Position numbers and translations under genes: made by a program. Source: Brachybacterium sp. Z12 (GTDB lineage Bacteria; Actinomycetota; Actinomycetes; Actinomycetales; Dermabacteraceae). Taken from it: DNA of 64,000 nucleotides. Position 1 is the stretch's first letter. Each line of letters opens with the position of its first letter. This document shows, piece after piece, positions 36,841 through 47,700 of this stretch. The notes beneath the pieces are model-generated. The model had not been told where the DNA came from and made no database searches. It saw only the letters and a list, made by a program, of their open reading frames with translations. The stretch covers positions 1,984,001 through 2,048,000 of the forward strand of contig NZ_CP060496.1 in the NCBI RefSeq assembly GCF_014400405.1, given 5' to 3'.

Positions 36841-38144
36841 TCACGGCCGTGACTGGCCCTGCCCCACCACCAGCCATTTGCTCGCGGTGATCTCACGCAG
36901 ACCCATCGGCCCGCGGGCGTGGAGCTTCTGGGTGGAGATGCCGATCTCCGCGCCGAAGCCGAACTCGCCGCCATCGGAGAATCGGGTGGAGGCGTTGGCC
37001 ATCACCACCGCAGAGTCGACCTCCGTCAGGAAGCGATGCTGGCTGACGCTGTCGCGGGTGAGGATCGACTCGGTGTGCCCGGTGGAGTGCTCGCGGATGT
37101 GGGCGAGCGCCTGGTCGAGATCCGCGACCACCTTCACCGCGAGGTCCAGGGCGAGGTACTCGGTCTCCCAGTCCTCCTCGACGGCCGGGATCACCTCGGC
37201 CCCGGTGCCGGACTCGGCGAGGATCGCGGAGGCCTCCTCGTCGGCGTGGAAGCGCACCCCGGCCTCCGCGAGCGGGGCGGCGAGGCGCGGCAGCGCCTCC
37301 CCGGCGATGTCGCGATGGACCAGCAGCGTCTCGAGCGCATTGCACACGCCCACCCGCTGGGTCTTGGCGTTGGCGACGATCTCCACCGCCTGATCGAGAT
37401 CCGCAGAGGCGTCCACCAGCACGTGGGTCTTCCCGGTCCCGGTCTCGATCACGGGGACCAGCGAGTGCTCGACCACGCGGCGGATCAGACCCGCGCCCCC
37501 GCGCGGGATCAGCACGTCGACCAGGCCGCGGGCGCGCATCAGCACGTCCACGCCCTCGCGGCCGTGCGCGTCGATCCCGACGATGAGGTCCTCGGGCAGG
37601 TCGTGGTCCGCGAGCACGGAGCGCAGCACGGCGATCAGCGCGGTGTTCGAGTGCAGCGCCGCCGAACCGCCGCGCAGCACCACGCGCTGCCGGCCTTGAG
37701 CGCCAGGCCGGCGGCATCGACGGTCACGTTCGGCCGCGCCTCATAGACCATCCCGATCACGCCCATCGGCACGCGCACCTCGCGCAGCTCGAGGCCGTTG
37801 TCGAGCACGGAGCCGCGCACCACCTCGCCCACCGGATCGGGCAGGGACGCGGCGTCACGGAGCTGCTGGGCGATCGAGGCGACGCGCTGCGGATCCAGCG
37901 CGAGCCGGTCACGCAGTCCGGCGGCCATGCCCGCGGCGTCTGCCGACGCGAGATCCCGCGCATTGGCGGCGACGATCTCGTCTGCACGCGCCACGAGCGC
38001 TTCCGCCATCGCGAGCAGCACCTGGTCCTTGGCGCCGCGGTGGAGCCGTGCGAGGGCTGGCTGAGCGTCCTTGGCGGCGCGAGCCGCCTCGAGCACGGCC
38101 GCGGAGAGGGAGGGGTCCACGCTGGTGGGGGTCAGAGCGTCCAT
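36841..38144 (-). CDS. proA: Gamma-glutamyl phosphate reductase ProA (one frame break)
   Basis: The enzyme is about 434 aa and reduces gamma-glutamyl phosphate with NADPH in proline synthesis. It is an aldehyde-dehydrogenase fold with catalytic Cys in [16 protein letters not shown], and the family motifs [29 protein letters not shown] and [30 protein letters not shown] (each read in parts). The frame breaks near 37689, where GCGTGG needs one G to give [14 protein letters not shown]. It lies 59 bases downstream of proB. Confidence 0.95.
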
Positions 38145-38203
38145 CCCTCGAGTCTACGAGAGCGCGGATCCATCGCTCAGGCGTGTCCGCACCTCGCGAC
38201 GGC

Positions 38204-39348
38204 TCAGAGCATCACCAGCTGGTCACGGTGGATGGCGGGGCGGCGGAACCGCTCCCCCAGTCGCTCGCGCGCCTCATCGGTGCCGCGGCCTGCCATCGCC
38301 CGCAGCTCATCGCTGCTGAAGGACGCGATCCCGCGGGCGATCACCTCCCCGTCCGGGGCGGCGACATCGACCGGGACGCCCGCCGGGAAGGTGCCGCGGA
38401 CCTCCGTGACGCCGACGGCCAGCAGCGAGCGCCGACGGCTGCGTACAGCCTCGGCGGCCCCCTCGTCCAGGTGCAGCGTCCCCGCCCCGCGGGTGGCGAA
38501 GCGCAGCCAGACCAGCTGGGAGCGACGGCGCCCGTGATGGGCCGGGAAGAAGGTGCCCACCTCGGCGCCCTCGAGCGCGGCGGCGAAGTGCTCGGCCGTG
38601 GTCATCAGGGCGGCAGTGCCGGTGGTGACGGCGAGCTGGGCCGCCGAGAGCTTGGTGACCATCCCCCGGTGCCCACCTTGGAGCCCACCGACCCGATGCT
38701 GACCCCCGCGAGCCGTGCCACGTCGTCCACCTGGGAGATGCGCTGCGCGCCGGGCTCCCGCGGCGGCGCGGTGTAGAGGGCGTCCACGTCGGTCAGCAGA
38801 TACAGCGCGTCGGCGCCGAGCAGCTGTGCGACCAGCGCCGCGAGGCGGTCGTTGTCCCCGAAGCGGATCTCGTGCGTGGCGGTGGTGTCGTTCTCGTTGA
38901 CGACCGGGACGGTGCCCAGGGCCAGCAGCGCCTCGAGCGCACTGCGCACGTTGCGGTAGGTCTCGGGACGGATCACATCGGACTCGGTGAGCAGCACCTG
39001 CCCGGTGATCAGTCCGTGAGCACCCAGGGCGCTCGACCAGGCACCGGCCAGGAGGGCCTGCCCGACGCTTGCGGCGGCCTGCTGCAGCTCGACCTCCGTG
39101 GGCCGCTCGGGCAGCCCCAGCGGACCCAGGGCCGCGGCAATCGCTCCGGAGGAGACGATCACCAGCTCGGTGCCGCGGCGCGCCAGGGCCGCGGCGGTGT
39201 CCGCGATCTGCTCGATGCGGCGCTGATCGAGCCTCCCGCGTTCATCGGTGAGGCTCGAGGAGCCGATCTTGACGACGATGCGGCGGGCCGCGCCGAGCGA
39301 CTCACGGGAGGTGATCCGCTCGGGCTGGCGCAGCTCCGCCGAGCTCAC
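38204..39348 (-). CDS. proB: Glutamate 5-kinase ProB (one frame break)
   Basis: The kinase is about 381 aa and makes gamma-glutamyl phosphate, the first step of proline synthesis. The amino-acid kinase domain has [33 protein letters not shown] and [12 protein letters not shown]-terminal PUA domain (from about residue 290, [25 protein letters not shown]) is present, as in feedback-regulated forms. The frame breaks near 38664, where GGGGG needs one G to give [19 protein letters not shown] at 39348 overlaps the obg stop as GTGA. Confidence 0.95.
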
Positions 39349-40876
39349 CGGTCCTCGTCCTGCGGGGCGGGGTCGGCCCAGTGGCCGGCCTTGCGCTCTG
39401 CCTCCATGGCCGCGAGCCGGTCCATCCGCTGCTGGGTGCGCGTGCGCTGCACCTCCCGCTTCTCCTCACGGGTGGGGCGGCTGTGGTCCTCGAAACGGTC
39501 ATCCGTCCCGCGGCGGCCCAAGTTCTCGGCGCCTCCGACCATCGTCGGCTCCCAGTCGAAGACGACCGCATCGGCGCCCGCGCCGATCAGCACGGTCGAG
39601 CCGGGCACAGCGCCCGCGGCGTACAGCTGGTCCTCGACGCCCAGACGCGCGAGCCGGTCGGCGAGGTAGCCGACGGCCTCGTCGTTGGTGAAGTCGGTCT
39701 GCTGGACCCAGCGCTCGGGCTTGTCGCCCCGGACGCGGAAGGCGTTGTCGCCGTCGTACTGCTCGGTGACCACCTGGAAGCCCTTCTCGTCGACGGCCCT
39801 GGGGGTCAGCACGATCGGCGCCCGCTCCGGCGCGGGCAGCGTGGCGCGAGCCTGCTCGACCAGCTCGCCGAGCGTGAAGGACAGCTCCCGCAGCCCCTTG
39901 CGGGAGACAGCGGAGACGTCGAGGATCGGCACGCCGCGCTCAGCGAGCTGGGCACGGACCATGTCGGCCATGTCGGCACCGTCGGGCAGATCGGTCTTGT
40001 TCAGCACGATCACCGTGGGACGCTCCATCAGCGGCACCCGGGTGCCGGCCTCCTCGTCGAGCCCAGCCGCATAGGTGGCCAGCTCGTTCTCGATGGTGGC
40101 CAGGTCGCCCACGGGATCGCGCTCGGATTCCAGCGCGGCGGAGTCCAGCACATGCACCAGCACATGGCAGCGCTCGATGTGGCGCAGGAAGTCCAGGCCC
40201 AGGCCCTTGCCCTGGCTCGCGCCCGGGATCAGTCCGGGGACATCCGCGATCGTGTAGCGGTGATCCCCCGCCTCGACCACGCCGAGGTTGGGCACCAGGG
40301 TCGTGAACGGGTAGTCGGCGATCTTCGGCCGCGCGGCGCTCATCGCGGCGATCAGCGATGACTTGCCGGCGCTGGGATAACCCACCAGGGCGACGTCCGC
40401 GACAGTCTTCAGCTCGAGCACGAGGGTGCGCTCCTGCCCAGGCTCGCCGAGCAGGGCGAAGCCGGGCGCCTTGCGCTTGGCGTTGGCCAGAGCCGCGTTG
40501 CCGAGCCCCCGCTGCCGCCGCGAGCGGCCACGAAACGGGTACCGATGCCGATCAGGTCGGCCAGCACGGTGCCGTGCTCATCGGTGACCACGGTGCCGTC
40601 GGGAACGGCGAGCACGAGGTCGTCACCGGCGGCGCCATGGCGCAGGTCACCCTTGCCGAAGCCGCCGCTGGTGGCCTTCTCTGGGGGTTTGTGGTGGTAC
40701 TCCAGCAGCGTGGTGGTCGAGGCGTCGACCTCGAGGATCACCTCGCCGCCGCGACCTCCGTTGGCACCATCGGGCCCGGCCAGGGGCTTGAACTTCTCGC
40801 GCCGGATGGACGCGGCGCCATTTCCGCCCGCTCCTCCGACGACCTGCAGCTGGACGCGGTCGACGAATGTGGCCAT
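39345..40876 (-). CDS. obg: Obg-family GTPase ObgE/CgtA (one frame break)
   Basis: This conserved ribosome-associated GTPase is about 510 aa. The Gly-rich Obg fold ([33 protein letters not shown]) is followed by the GTPase domain, with G1 [11 protein letters not shown]3 DVPGLI and G4 NKTD. A C-terminal Obg_C domain ([22 protein letters not shown]) and a basic tail complete the protein. The frame breaks near 40508, where the G run (GGGGG on the gene strand) needs one G to give [15 protein letters not shown]. It is usually essential, so a real break is very unlikely. Two hairpins separate it from rpmA. Confidence 0.95.
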
Positions 40877-40908
40877 GGGTGCACTCCGATGATGGTGGGG
40901 ACAAACAT

Positions 40909-40938
40909 CGAGGGGCGGAGCGTCGGCTCCGCCCCTCG
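40909..40938 (-). terminator. 13-bp hairpin between rpmA and obg
   Basis: CGAGGGGCGGAGC (40909-40921), loop GTCG, then GCTCCGCCCCTCG (40926-40938) is a perfect stem. On the minus strand it is followed by ATGTTTGT, a partial U tract. It lies between the rpmA stop and the obg start and probably acts as a partial terminator, lowering obg relative to ribosomal-protein expression. Confidence 0.75.
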
Positions 40939-40950
40939 AAGGAAGCTATG

Positions 40951-40970
40951 CGCCCCGGAGAACCGGGGCG
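40951..40970. repeat. Second hairpin in the rpmA-obg gap
   Basis: CGCCCCGG (40951-40958), loop AGAA, CCGGGGCG (40963-40970) is a perfect 8-bp stem, 5 bases from the rpmA stop. In tandem with the 13-bp hairpin it may protect the rplU-rpmA message 3' end or strengthen termination. Confidence 0.6.
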
Positions 40971-40975
40971 GGTGC

Positions 40976-41230
40976 TCAGACCGTCTCGACGACGCTGACC
41001 ACGCTGCGGTCGCGCTTGCGACCGAACTCCACGGTGCCCGCGGTGAGCGCGAACAGCGTGTCGTCGTTGCCGCGACCCACGCCGTCACCGGGGTGGATCT
41101 TGGTGCCGCGCTGGCGGACGATGATCTCGCCCGCGCCGACGATCTGGCCGCCGAAGCGCTTGACGCCGAGGCGCTGGGAGTTGGAATCGCGCCCGTTCTT
41201 GGAGGAGCTGACGCCCTTCTTAGATGCCAT
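40976..41230 (-). CDS. rpmA: 50S ribosomal protein L27
   Basis: The 84-aa protein begins [29 protein letters not shown], the near-universal L27 start with the Ser-rich N-terminus that reaches the peptidyl-transferase centre. It continues [27 protein letters not shown]. It is complete and has no Firmicutes-type N-terminal extension needing cleavage. It follows rplU by 33 bases in the standard rplU-rpmA-obg order. Confidence 0.98.
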   Translation of the reverse strand: MASKKGVSSSKNGRDSNSQRLGVKRFGGQIVGAGEIIVRQRGTKIHPGDGVGRGNDDTLFALTAGTVEFGRKRDRSVVSVVETV

Positions 41231-41263
41231 CTGGGATCAATCCTTGTCTGTTCGGGGGATCGC

Positions 41264-41572
41264 TCAGGCGATTCCGGTGATCTTCAGCCGGGTGAGCTCC
41301 TGGCGGTGGCCCTGGCGCTTCTTGTAACCGGTCTTGTTCTTGTAGCGGAGGATCCGGATCTTCTCGCCGCGGAGGTCCTCGACCTTCTCGGCGGTGACCT
41401 TCACCTTGGCAAGCTCGTTCTGGGCGGAGGTGATCTTGTCACCGTCAACCAGCAGGACGGGAGCGAGATCGACGGTGTCGCCCGCCTCGCCTGCCACGCG
41501 GTTGATCACGATGGTGTCACCGACCGACACCTTCTCCTGACGACCGCCTGCGCGGACGATTGCGTACACCAC
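41264..41572 (-). CDS. rplU: 50S ribosomal protein L21
   Basis: The protein is about 102 aa and starts MVYAIVRAGGRQEKVSVGDTIVINRV with GTG at 41572, the normal Micrococcales L21 start. GGAGC lies 8 bases upstream. It ends with KKRQGHRQELTRLKITGIA, the typical RNA-binding tail. It binds 23S rRNA near L20. It is first in the rplU-rpmA-obg group, with a promoter at about 41750-41778 and a leader of roughly 170 bases. Confidence 0.97.
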   Translation of the reverse strand: MVYAIVRAGGRQEKVSVGDTIVINRVAGEAGDTVDLAPVLLVDGDKITSAQNELAKVKVTAEKVEDLRGEKIRILRYKNKTGYKKRQGHRQELTRLKITGIA

Positions 41573-41749
41573 GTCACTGCTCCATCTTGTGATTCGGACT
41601 GCTCGTCGAGTCATGTTTCCTGCCGGGTGTCACCGCGGACCTGCGACCGTCAACCGGGCCTGGCCCCTGCACGAGCAGGGTCAAGCGGGAGATGCGGTCG
41701 CGCGATGCCCACCGGAATCACGACTGCGGCACGTTTTGCGCCAGGGGAC

Positions 41750-41778
41750 AGCTTACGATCCCTGCACCCGCCGGTCAA
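41750..41778 (-). promoter_or_regulatory. Promoter of rplU-rpmA
   Basis: On the minus strand TTGACC (41778-41773 region) is followed after 17 bases by TAAGCT, a TANNNT-type -10. The rplU GTG is about 170 bases downstream. The leader contains a small hairpin with stem CCTGC/GCAGG and could bind an autoregulatory ribosomal protein, but I cannot match a known leader class. Confidence 0.65.
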
Positions 41779-41830
41779 CCACCAGACACGGTCCGACCTG
41801 CGAGAACGCGGTCACACCCTGTGGAACACA

Positions 41831-44651
41831 TCACCCCTCGTCAGAGGTGCCCTGCTCCTCGGTGGCCGCCGAGGCCTCGGAGGCCTCCTGAGCGGGCTCG
41901 CTCGTGACGGGCTCGCCGTCGACGACCACCTCGGGCTGGGCGTTCGCTCCGGAGGCCGCGGCGATCGACGCGATGGTGGCGCGAGCCAGGGCACGGCTGT
42001 CGGCATCGTCCTCGAGACGATGCACATCGGCCTGCGCCTCCTCGGCGCCGCTGTCCGAGCTCGCCCTCGTCCTTGGCACCGCCGCGGGAGCGCCGGCCAC
42101 GCCGACGGGAGGACTTCGAGGAGTCGTCCCCGCCGTTGCCGCCCCCGTTGCCGCCGCCGTCGCTGTGGCTGTGAGTGCCGTCTACGTCCACCACCAGTCC
42201 CCGACCGCTGCAGTGCTCGCAGGTGTTGGAGAAGGTCTCGACCAGGCCCTGGCCGACCCGCTTGCGGGTCATCTGAACCAGGCCCAGCGAGGTGACCTCG
42301 GCGACCTGATGCTTGGTGCGGTCGCGGCCGAGGCACTCGACCAGGCGCCGCAGCACGAGGTCGCGGTTGGACTCGAGCACCATGTCGATGAAGTCGATGA
42401 CGATGATGCCGCCGATGTCTCGCAGCCGCAGCTGGCGCACGATCTCCTCGGCGGATTCGAGGTTGTTCTTGGTGACGGTCTCCTCGAGGGAGCCGCCGGT
42501 CCCGGTGAACTTGCCGGTGTTCACATCGACCACGGTCATCGCCTCGGTGCGGTCGATGACCAGGGAGCCGCCGGAGGGCAGGTAGACCTTGCGATCCATG
42601 GCCTTGAGCAGCTGCTCGTCGATGCGGTGCTTGGCGAACACGTCCTTCTCGCCGACGTGACGCGTGACGCGCTCCAGGAGATCCGGGGCGACATCGCTGA
42701 CGTAGGCGTGGACCTCGTCGTGCACCTTGTCGCCTTCGACGATCAAGGAGGTGAAGTCCTCGTTGAAGACGTCCCGCACGACCTTGATCGCGATGTCGGG
42801 CTCCTGGGAGAGGGCCACCGGGGCGGACCTGCTCTTCTGCGCCTTCTGGATCTTCTCCCACTGGGCGCGGAGGCGCTCGACGTCATGCGTCAGCTCTGCC
42901 TCGCTCGCGCCCTCGGCGGCGGTGCGCACGATGACGCCCGCATCCTCGGGGATGATCTGGCGCATGATCTTCTTCAGCCGTGCGCGCTCGTTGTCGGGCA
43001 GCTTGCGGGAGATGCCGGTCATCGAACCGCCGGGCACGAACACCACGTAGCGGCCGGGGAGCGAGATCTGGCTGGTCAGGCGGGCGCCCTTGTGGCCGAT
43101 CGGGTCCTTGGTGACCTGGACCAGCACCGGATCGCCGCTCTTCAGCGCGAGCTCGATGCGGCGCGGCTGGCCCTCGAGGCCGACGGCATCCCAGTTGACC
43201 TCACCGGCGTACAGCACGGCGTTGCGGCCCTTGCCGATGTCCACGAACGCGGCCTCCATGGAGGGCAGCACGTTCTGGACCTTGCCCATGTACACGTTGC
43301 CGACCATCGAGGTCTGCGCCTTCTGGGCCACATAGTGCTCGACGAGCACATCGTCCTCGAGCACGGCGATCTGGGTGCGGCCGGCGCGCTCGCGCACCAC
43401 CATCGAACGCTTGACGGATTCGCGGCGGGCCAGGAACTCGGCCTCGGTGATCACGTTGCGGCGACGGCCGGCGTCACGACCCTCACGACGGCGCTGACGC
43501 TTGGCCTCGAGACGGGTCGAGCCCTTGACGGCCTGGACCTCGTCCCGGGCCTCGCGGACCTTGACCACGGTGTTCGGCGGATCATCCGGCGAGCCGGAGT
43601 CGTCGTTGCCGCTGCTGCTGCTGCCGGAGCGGCGACGGCGACGGCGCCGACGCGAGCCGGAGGAGCTCGAGGAGCCGGAGTCACCGCTCTCGTCGCTGCG
43701 ATCCTCGTCCTCGGAGTTGTCCTGCGAGGCGGAGTCGGAGCCGGCCTCGGCATGGTCCGACGACGGCTCGCCCGAGTCGTCCTCGGAGTCCGAGCCGTCC
43801 TCATCGCCGCGTCCCCGGCCACGGCGGCCACGGCCTCCGCGACGACGGCGACGGCGAGAGCTGCCATTCATGCCCTCCGAGGCGTGGCGGTCCTCGCTGC
43901 TGTCGTCCTCGGAATCCTCGGAATCTTCGGACCCGGCATCGGAGCCCGTGTCGACATCGTCGGAGGCGCCCGAAACGGCGGCACCGGCGCCACGCTGCGA
44001 GGAGCGTCGCGAACGGCTGCGGCGCGAACGGCTGGGGGTCTCCTGCTCGTCCTGAGCGGACTCCTCGTCCTCGTGCTCGTCCTCGGCGACGTTCGCGAAG
44101 GAGAGGTCGGCGGTGCCGACCGGGGCGTCCTGGGCACCGACCGTGGTGCGGGGCTGCGGAGTGGGGGCCTGGAACAGGAGGGAGGCGAAGTCCATCTGGA
44201 CCTGCTCTCGCCGACGAGCGCGATCGTCATCGACCCCATCATCCGAGGCGCCGCGGGCCGAGGCCAGCGCACGCAGGTCGTCAACGACCGGGTTGCCGTC
44301 GCTCCCCGGCTCCTGGACGGGCTCGGGCTCCTCGCTGGGCGACTCTTCGACCGGCAGCTGGGCCGCGGCCTCCTCGACCGGTTCTGCGGCGGGGGTGAAG
44401 GTCGGGGCACCGGCCGGTGCTCCGGCGCGTCGGCGGGGGCGCTTGGCGGGTGCCGGCGGCTCCTCGACCGGGGCGGCCTCCTGCAGTGCCACCACGGTGC
44501 GCGGAGCAGTGGTCTTCGGCTGCTCGACGGTGGGAGGCGTGAACGCGGGGGCACCCGCGGGGGCTCCTGCGCGGCGCCGACGGCGTACGGGAGCAGTGGT
44601 CTGCGTCTCGTCCGACGAGTCGTTCTCGGGATTATGGGTGCTGTCAGCCAT
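41831..44651 (-). CDS. rne: Ribonuclease E/G family protein (one frame break near C-terminus)
   Basis: The protein is about 940 aa. A long disordered N-terminal region (residues 1-370) contains repeated Arg-rich RRRRAGAPAGAP and acidic Ser/Asp/Glu tracts, an actinobacterial arrangement. The catalytic core follows: an S1 domain (NVYMGKVQNVLPSMEAAFVDIGKGRNAVLY), the DNase I-like part with IVIDFIDM and NRDLVLRRLVECL, and the zinc-link CEHCSGRG. The C-terminal tail is Arg/Ser-rich, and the frame breaks near 42065; mending gives RLEDDADSRALARATIASIAAAS and a stop at 41831. It matures rRNA and tRNA and degrades mRNA. It has an over 200-base 5' leader. Confidence 0.93.
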
Positions 44652-45025
44652 ACGGCCGTCTCCTTCTGGAGGACCAGCGCACCCTGGTCCCGTCTGGTCA
44701 TCGTCTCAGTGGACGGAAGTCTCAAGCCCTCGCCGTCGCGCAGCTCCCCAGTGGAAGCGCTGCGATGCCGACCGAGGGAGCACAGCGGTCGCGGTCGTCC
44801 GCGTAGCCGGTGCTCCGACGTCACGACGCCGGGAGGTTCTCCCACCCGGTACGGAGCGGGAGAGTGCCGCGATCAGTATGGCACAGGGCTCATCGGGCAC
44901 CGCGAGCGACATGCGCGCATGAGGGGGCACGGAATCCCCGCGCCTGCGTCGGGACCATCGTCCTTCCACTGCCGGTGACCGACCCGTAGCTTTCATGGCG
45001 TCGTGTCGTCCTCCCGGAAGGATCC
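44652..45025. other. Divergent spacer between rne and cydA (374 bases)
   Basis: No convincing gene lies here. Part must be the rne 5' leader; RNase E genes often have long leaders through which the enzyme controls its own message. A minus-strand CATACT near 44877-44882 could be the rne -10. A TAGCTT at 44987-44992 could be the cydA -10, giving a 5' leader of about 30 bases before the ATG at 45026. Neither has a clear -35. Confidence 0.4.
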
Positions 45026-46582
45026 ATGGAAGCCCTCGACCTCGCCCGGTGGCAGTTCGGCATCACCACCGTGTACCACTTCATCTTCGTGCCGCTCACC
45101 ATCGGGCTCTCGCTCCTCGTGGCGATCATGCAGACCAGGGCGGTGTTCTCGAAGGACCCGGTGCGCAAGGACGCCTGGACCCGGATGACAAAGTTCTTCG
45201 GCTCGATGCTGATCGTGAACTTCGGGATCGGCATCGCGACCGGCATCGTCCAGGAGTTCCAGTTCGGCATGAACTGGTCGGAGTATGCGCGCTACGTGGG
45301 CGATGTGTTCGGCGCCCCGCTCGCACTCGAGGGCCTGGCGGCCTTCTTCCTCGAATCCGTGTTCCTGGGTCTGTGGATCTTCGGCTGGGGCAAGATGCCC
45401 GAGAAGATCCACCTGCTGACGATCTGGGCGGTCGCGGTCGGCACCACCCTGTCGGCCTACTTCATCATCGCCGCGAACTCGTTCATGCAGCACCCCGTCG
45501 GCGCGATGCTGAACCCCGAGACCGGACGCGCCGAGCTCGACCCCTCGCAGGGCTCGATCCTCGCGGTGCTCACCAACGTCACCGCGATGGCGGCGTTCCC
45601 GCATGTGGTCTCCGGCGCCTGGCTGGTCGCCGGCGCCTTCCTCACAGGCGTCGCCTCCTGGCACATGGTGCGCCATCACAACCGCGCCCGAGCCCTGGGT
45701 CTGGACACCGAGGAGGGGCAGGAGCAGCACCTCGCCGCTCGCGACCTGTACCGCCCCACCGTTCGCTTCGGGGTCGTCGCGATGTTCATCTCCGCGCTGG
45801 TGCTGGTGGTCTCCGGGGACTTCCAGGCCAAGATCATGTTCGAGCAGCAGCCGATGAAGATGGCGTCCGCCGAGGCGCACTGCGACACCGACTCCGAGGT
45901 CCCGTTCTCGATCCTCACCGTCGGCGGCCCGAACGCCTTCAGCGAGGACTGCGACGGCGTCACCCACCTCATCGAGATCCCCTACGTCACCTCGATCCTC
46001 GCGACCAACGACCCCTTCGCCGAGCTGCAGGGCGTCGATGATCTGAACGCGCAGTACAAGGAGCAGTTCGGGGAGACCGCGCTGGACATCCGCGGCAATG
46101 AGGTCGAGGTCGACTACCGCCCCAACCTCTTCGTCACCTACTGGTCCTTCCGCCTGATGATGGGCCTGGCGGCGTTCAGCGGCGTCCTCGCGCTCTGGGC
46201 GCTGTGGGCCACCCGCGGCAAGGGCGACAAGGCCCGCACCACGGGATCGAAGCTTTTCCAGTGGTTCGCGGTGCTGTCGATCCCGATGCCGTTCTTCGCG
46301 AACTCCGCGGGCTGGGTCTTCACCGAGATCGGGCGTCAGCCCTGGGTGGTCCACCCGAACCCGCTCGACCCGACGGTGCGGCTGATGACCCTGCAAGGGG
46401 TCTCCGCCAATCCCGGCTGGATGGTGCTGACCTCCCTGGTCGCCTTCACGCTGGTCTACGGCGTCCTGGCGGTGATCTGGTTCCAGATGATGCGCAAGGC
46501 GGCCCTGAAGGGCGCGCCGCTCGCGAAGCGTGATCCGGACACCGGCGAGCCCGACACCCCGACCCTCTCCTTCGACTACTGA
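45026..46582 (+). CDS. cydA: Cytochrome bd ubiquinol/menaquinol oxidase subunit I CydA
   Basis: The 518-aa membrane protein oxidises quinol and carries haems b558, b595 and d. Visible are the haem b595 ligand His in TTVYHFIFVP, the haem b558 ligand His in AFPHVVSGAW, the GRQPW motif (GRQPWVVHP), and the quinol loop between helices VI and VII with the short Q-loop form. AAGGATCC precedes the ATG. It is followed 20 bases later by cydB and then by the cydDC exporter, so one operon builds a complete high-affinity oxidase. Confidence 0.97.
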   Translation: MEALDLARWQFGITTVYHFIFVPLTIGLSLLVAIMQTRAVFSKDPVRKDAWTRMTKFFGSMLIVNFGIGIATGIVQEFQFGMNWSEYARYVGDVFGAPLALEGLAAFFLESVFLGLWIFGWGKMPEKIHLLTIWAVAVGTTLSAYFIIAANSFMQHPVGAMLNPETGRAELDPSQGSILAVLTNVTAMAAFPHVVSGAWLVAGAFLTGVASWHMVRHHNRARALGLDTEEGQEQHLAARDLYRPTVRFGVVAMFISALVLVVSGDFQAKIMFEQQPMKMASAEAHCDTDSEVPFSILTVGGPNAFSEDCDGVTHLIEIPYVTSILATNDPFAELQGVDDLNAQYKEQFGETALDIRGNEVEVDYRPNLFVTYWSFRLMMGLAAFSGVLALWALWATRGKGDKARTTGSKLFQWFAVLSIPMPFFANSAGWVFTEIGRQPWVVHPNPLDPTVRLMTLQGVSANPGWMVLTSLVAFTLVYGVLAVIWFQMMRKAALKGAPLAKRDPDTGEPDTPTLSFDY

Positions 46583-46602
46583 GACAAGGACCAGACCAGA
46601 TC

Positions 46603-47687
46603 ATGGATGCCATGCTCGACCCCACGGTCCTCCAGACCCTGTGGTTCTTCATCATCGCCTTCTTCTTCCTGGGCTACTTCGTGTGCTCGAGGGCTTCGAC
46701 TTCGGCGTGCAGATGAACGTCGCCACCTCCTGGAAGCGAGGCCCGGGAACGCGCGGCACCGTGCTGCGCACCATCGGCCCCGTCTGGGACGGCAACGAGG
46801 TCTGGGTGATCACCGGCGGCGCGCTGCTGTTCGCGGCCTTCCCCGAGTGGTACGCCACGCTGTTCTCAGGCTTTTATCTCGCCCTGCTGCTCCTGCTGCT
46901 CGTGCTCATCGTGCGCGTGTGCGCCTTCAAATGGCGCGACAAGGTCGACAGCGACCGCTGGCGCACGGGCTGGGACGTCGTACACGTCATCGGCGGTTTC
47001 GCCCCCGCCCTGCTGTGGGGAGTGGCTTTCGGCAACATCGTCGCCGGGGTCTCGATCGACGAGAACCGCTGGGTGACCACCACCCTGCTCGAGCTGCTGA
47101 ATCCCTTCGCGCTGCTGAGCGGGCTGGTGTTCGTGCTGCTGTTCTGGTTGCACGGGACCCTCTACCTGACCCTCAAGATCGAGGGTCCGCTGCGCGAGGA
47201 CGCGAACCGGTGGGCGGGGCGCCTGGCATGGCCCGCCATCGTGGCCGGTGCCGCGTTCCTGCTGTGGTTCCAGCTGGCCCATTCGAACACCTGGCTCACC
47301 CTGATCCCGGTCGCGGTCGCAGCGCTCGCCCTGATCGCCGTGGTGCCCCTGAACCGGCGCCGCCGGGAGGGGCTCGCCTTCGGCGCCACCACCACCGCGA
47401 TCGCCGCCGCCTCGATCGCCCTGTTCGGCGGACTGTTCCCCTACGTCATGCCGGCGGTGAACGACCCGGCGAACTCGCTCACGGTCGCGAACGCCTCCTC
47501 CACCGCGCACACGCTGACGGTGATGCTGGTGGCGCTGTGCGTGCTGATGCCCATCGTGCTCGCCTACACCGTGTGGACCTATCGGGTGTTCCGTCACCGG
47601 GTGCGCGACGAGGACTCCCCGGCTCCCGGCTCGGAACTGCTGGAGAAGGCCAAGCAGGGGTACCGGGAAGCCTTCGAGCAGGACTGA
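46603..47687 (+). CDS. cydB: Cytochrome bd oxidase subunit II CydB (one frame break)
   Basis: The protein is about 362 aa with eight to nine membrane segments. The start MDAMLDPTVLQTLWFFIIAFFFLGYF joins to LEGFDFGVQMNVATSWKRGPGTRGTV, the signature of the family. The frame breaks near 46684, where one base is missing in TTCGTGTGCTCGAG. Later parts include GPVWDGNEVWVITGGALLFAAFPEWYATLFSGFYLAL (conserved WDGNEVW). It ends 13 bases before cydD. Confidence 0.95.
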
Positions 47688-47700
47688 CAGACTGGCCCCG

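Noticed and set aside
41904-44978. Long open frame antisense to rne
   Set aside because: It is a shadow of the Arg/Ser/Glu-rich RNase E codons; no motif or start signal.
44706-44996. Possible 96-codon gene in the rne-cydA spacer
   Set aside because: Arg-rich composition, no ribosome site, no domain and poor third-position bias; more likely rne leader.
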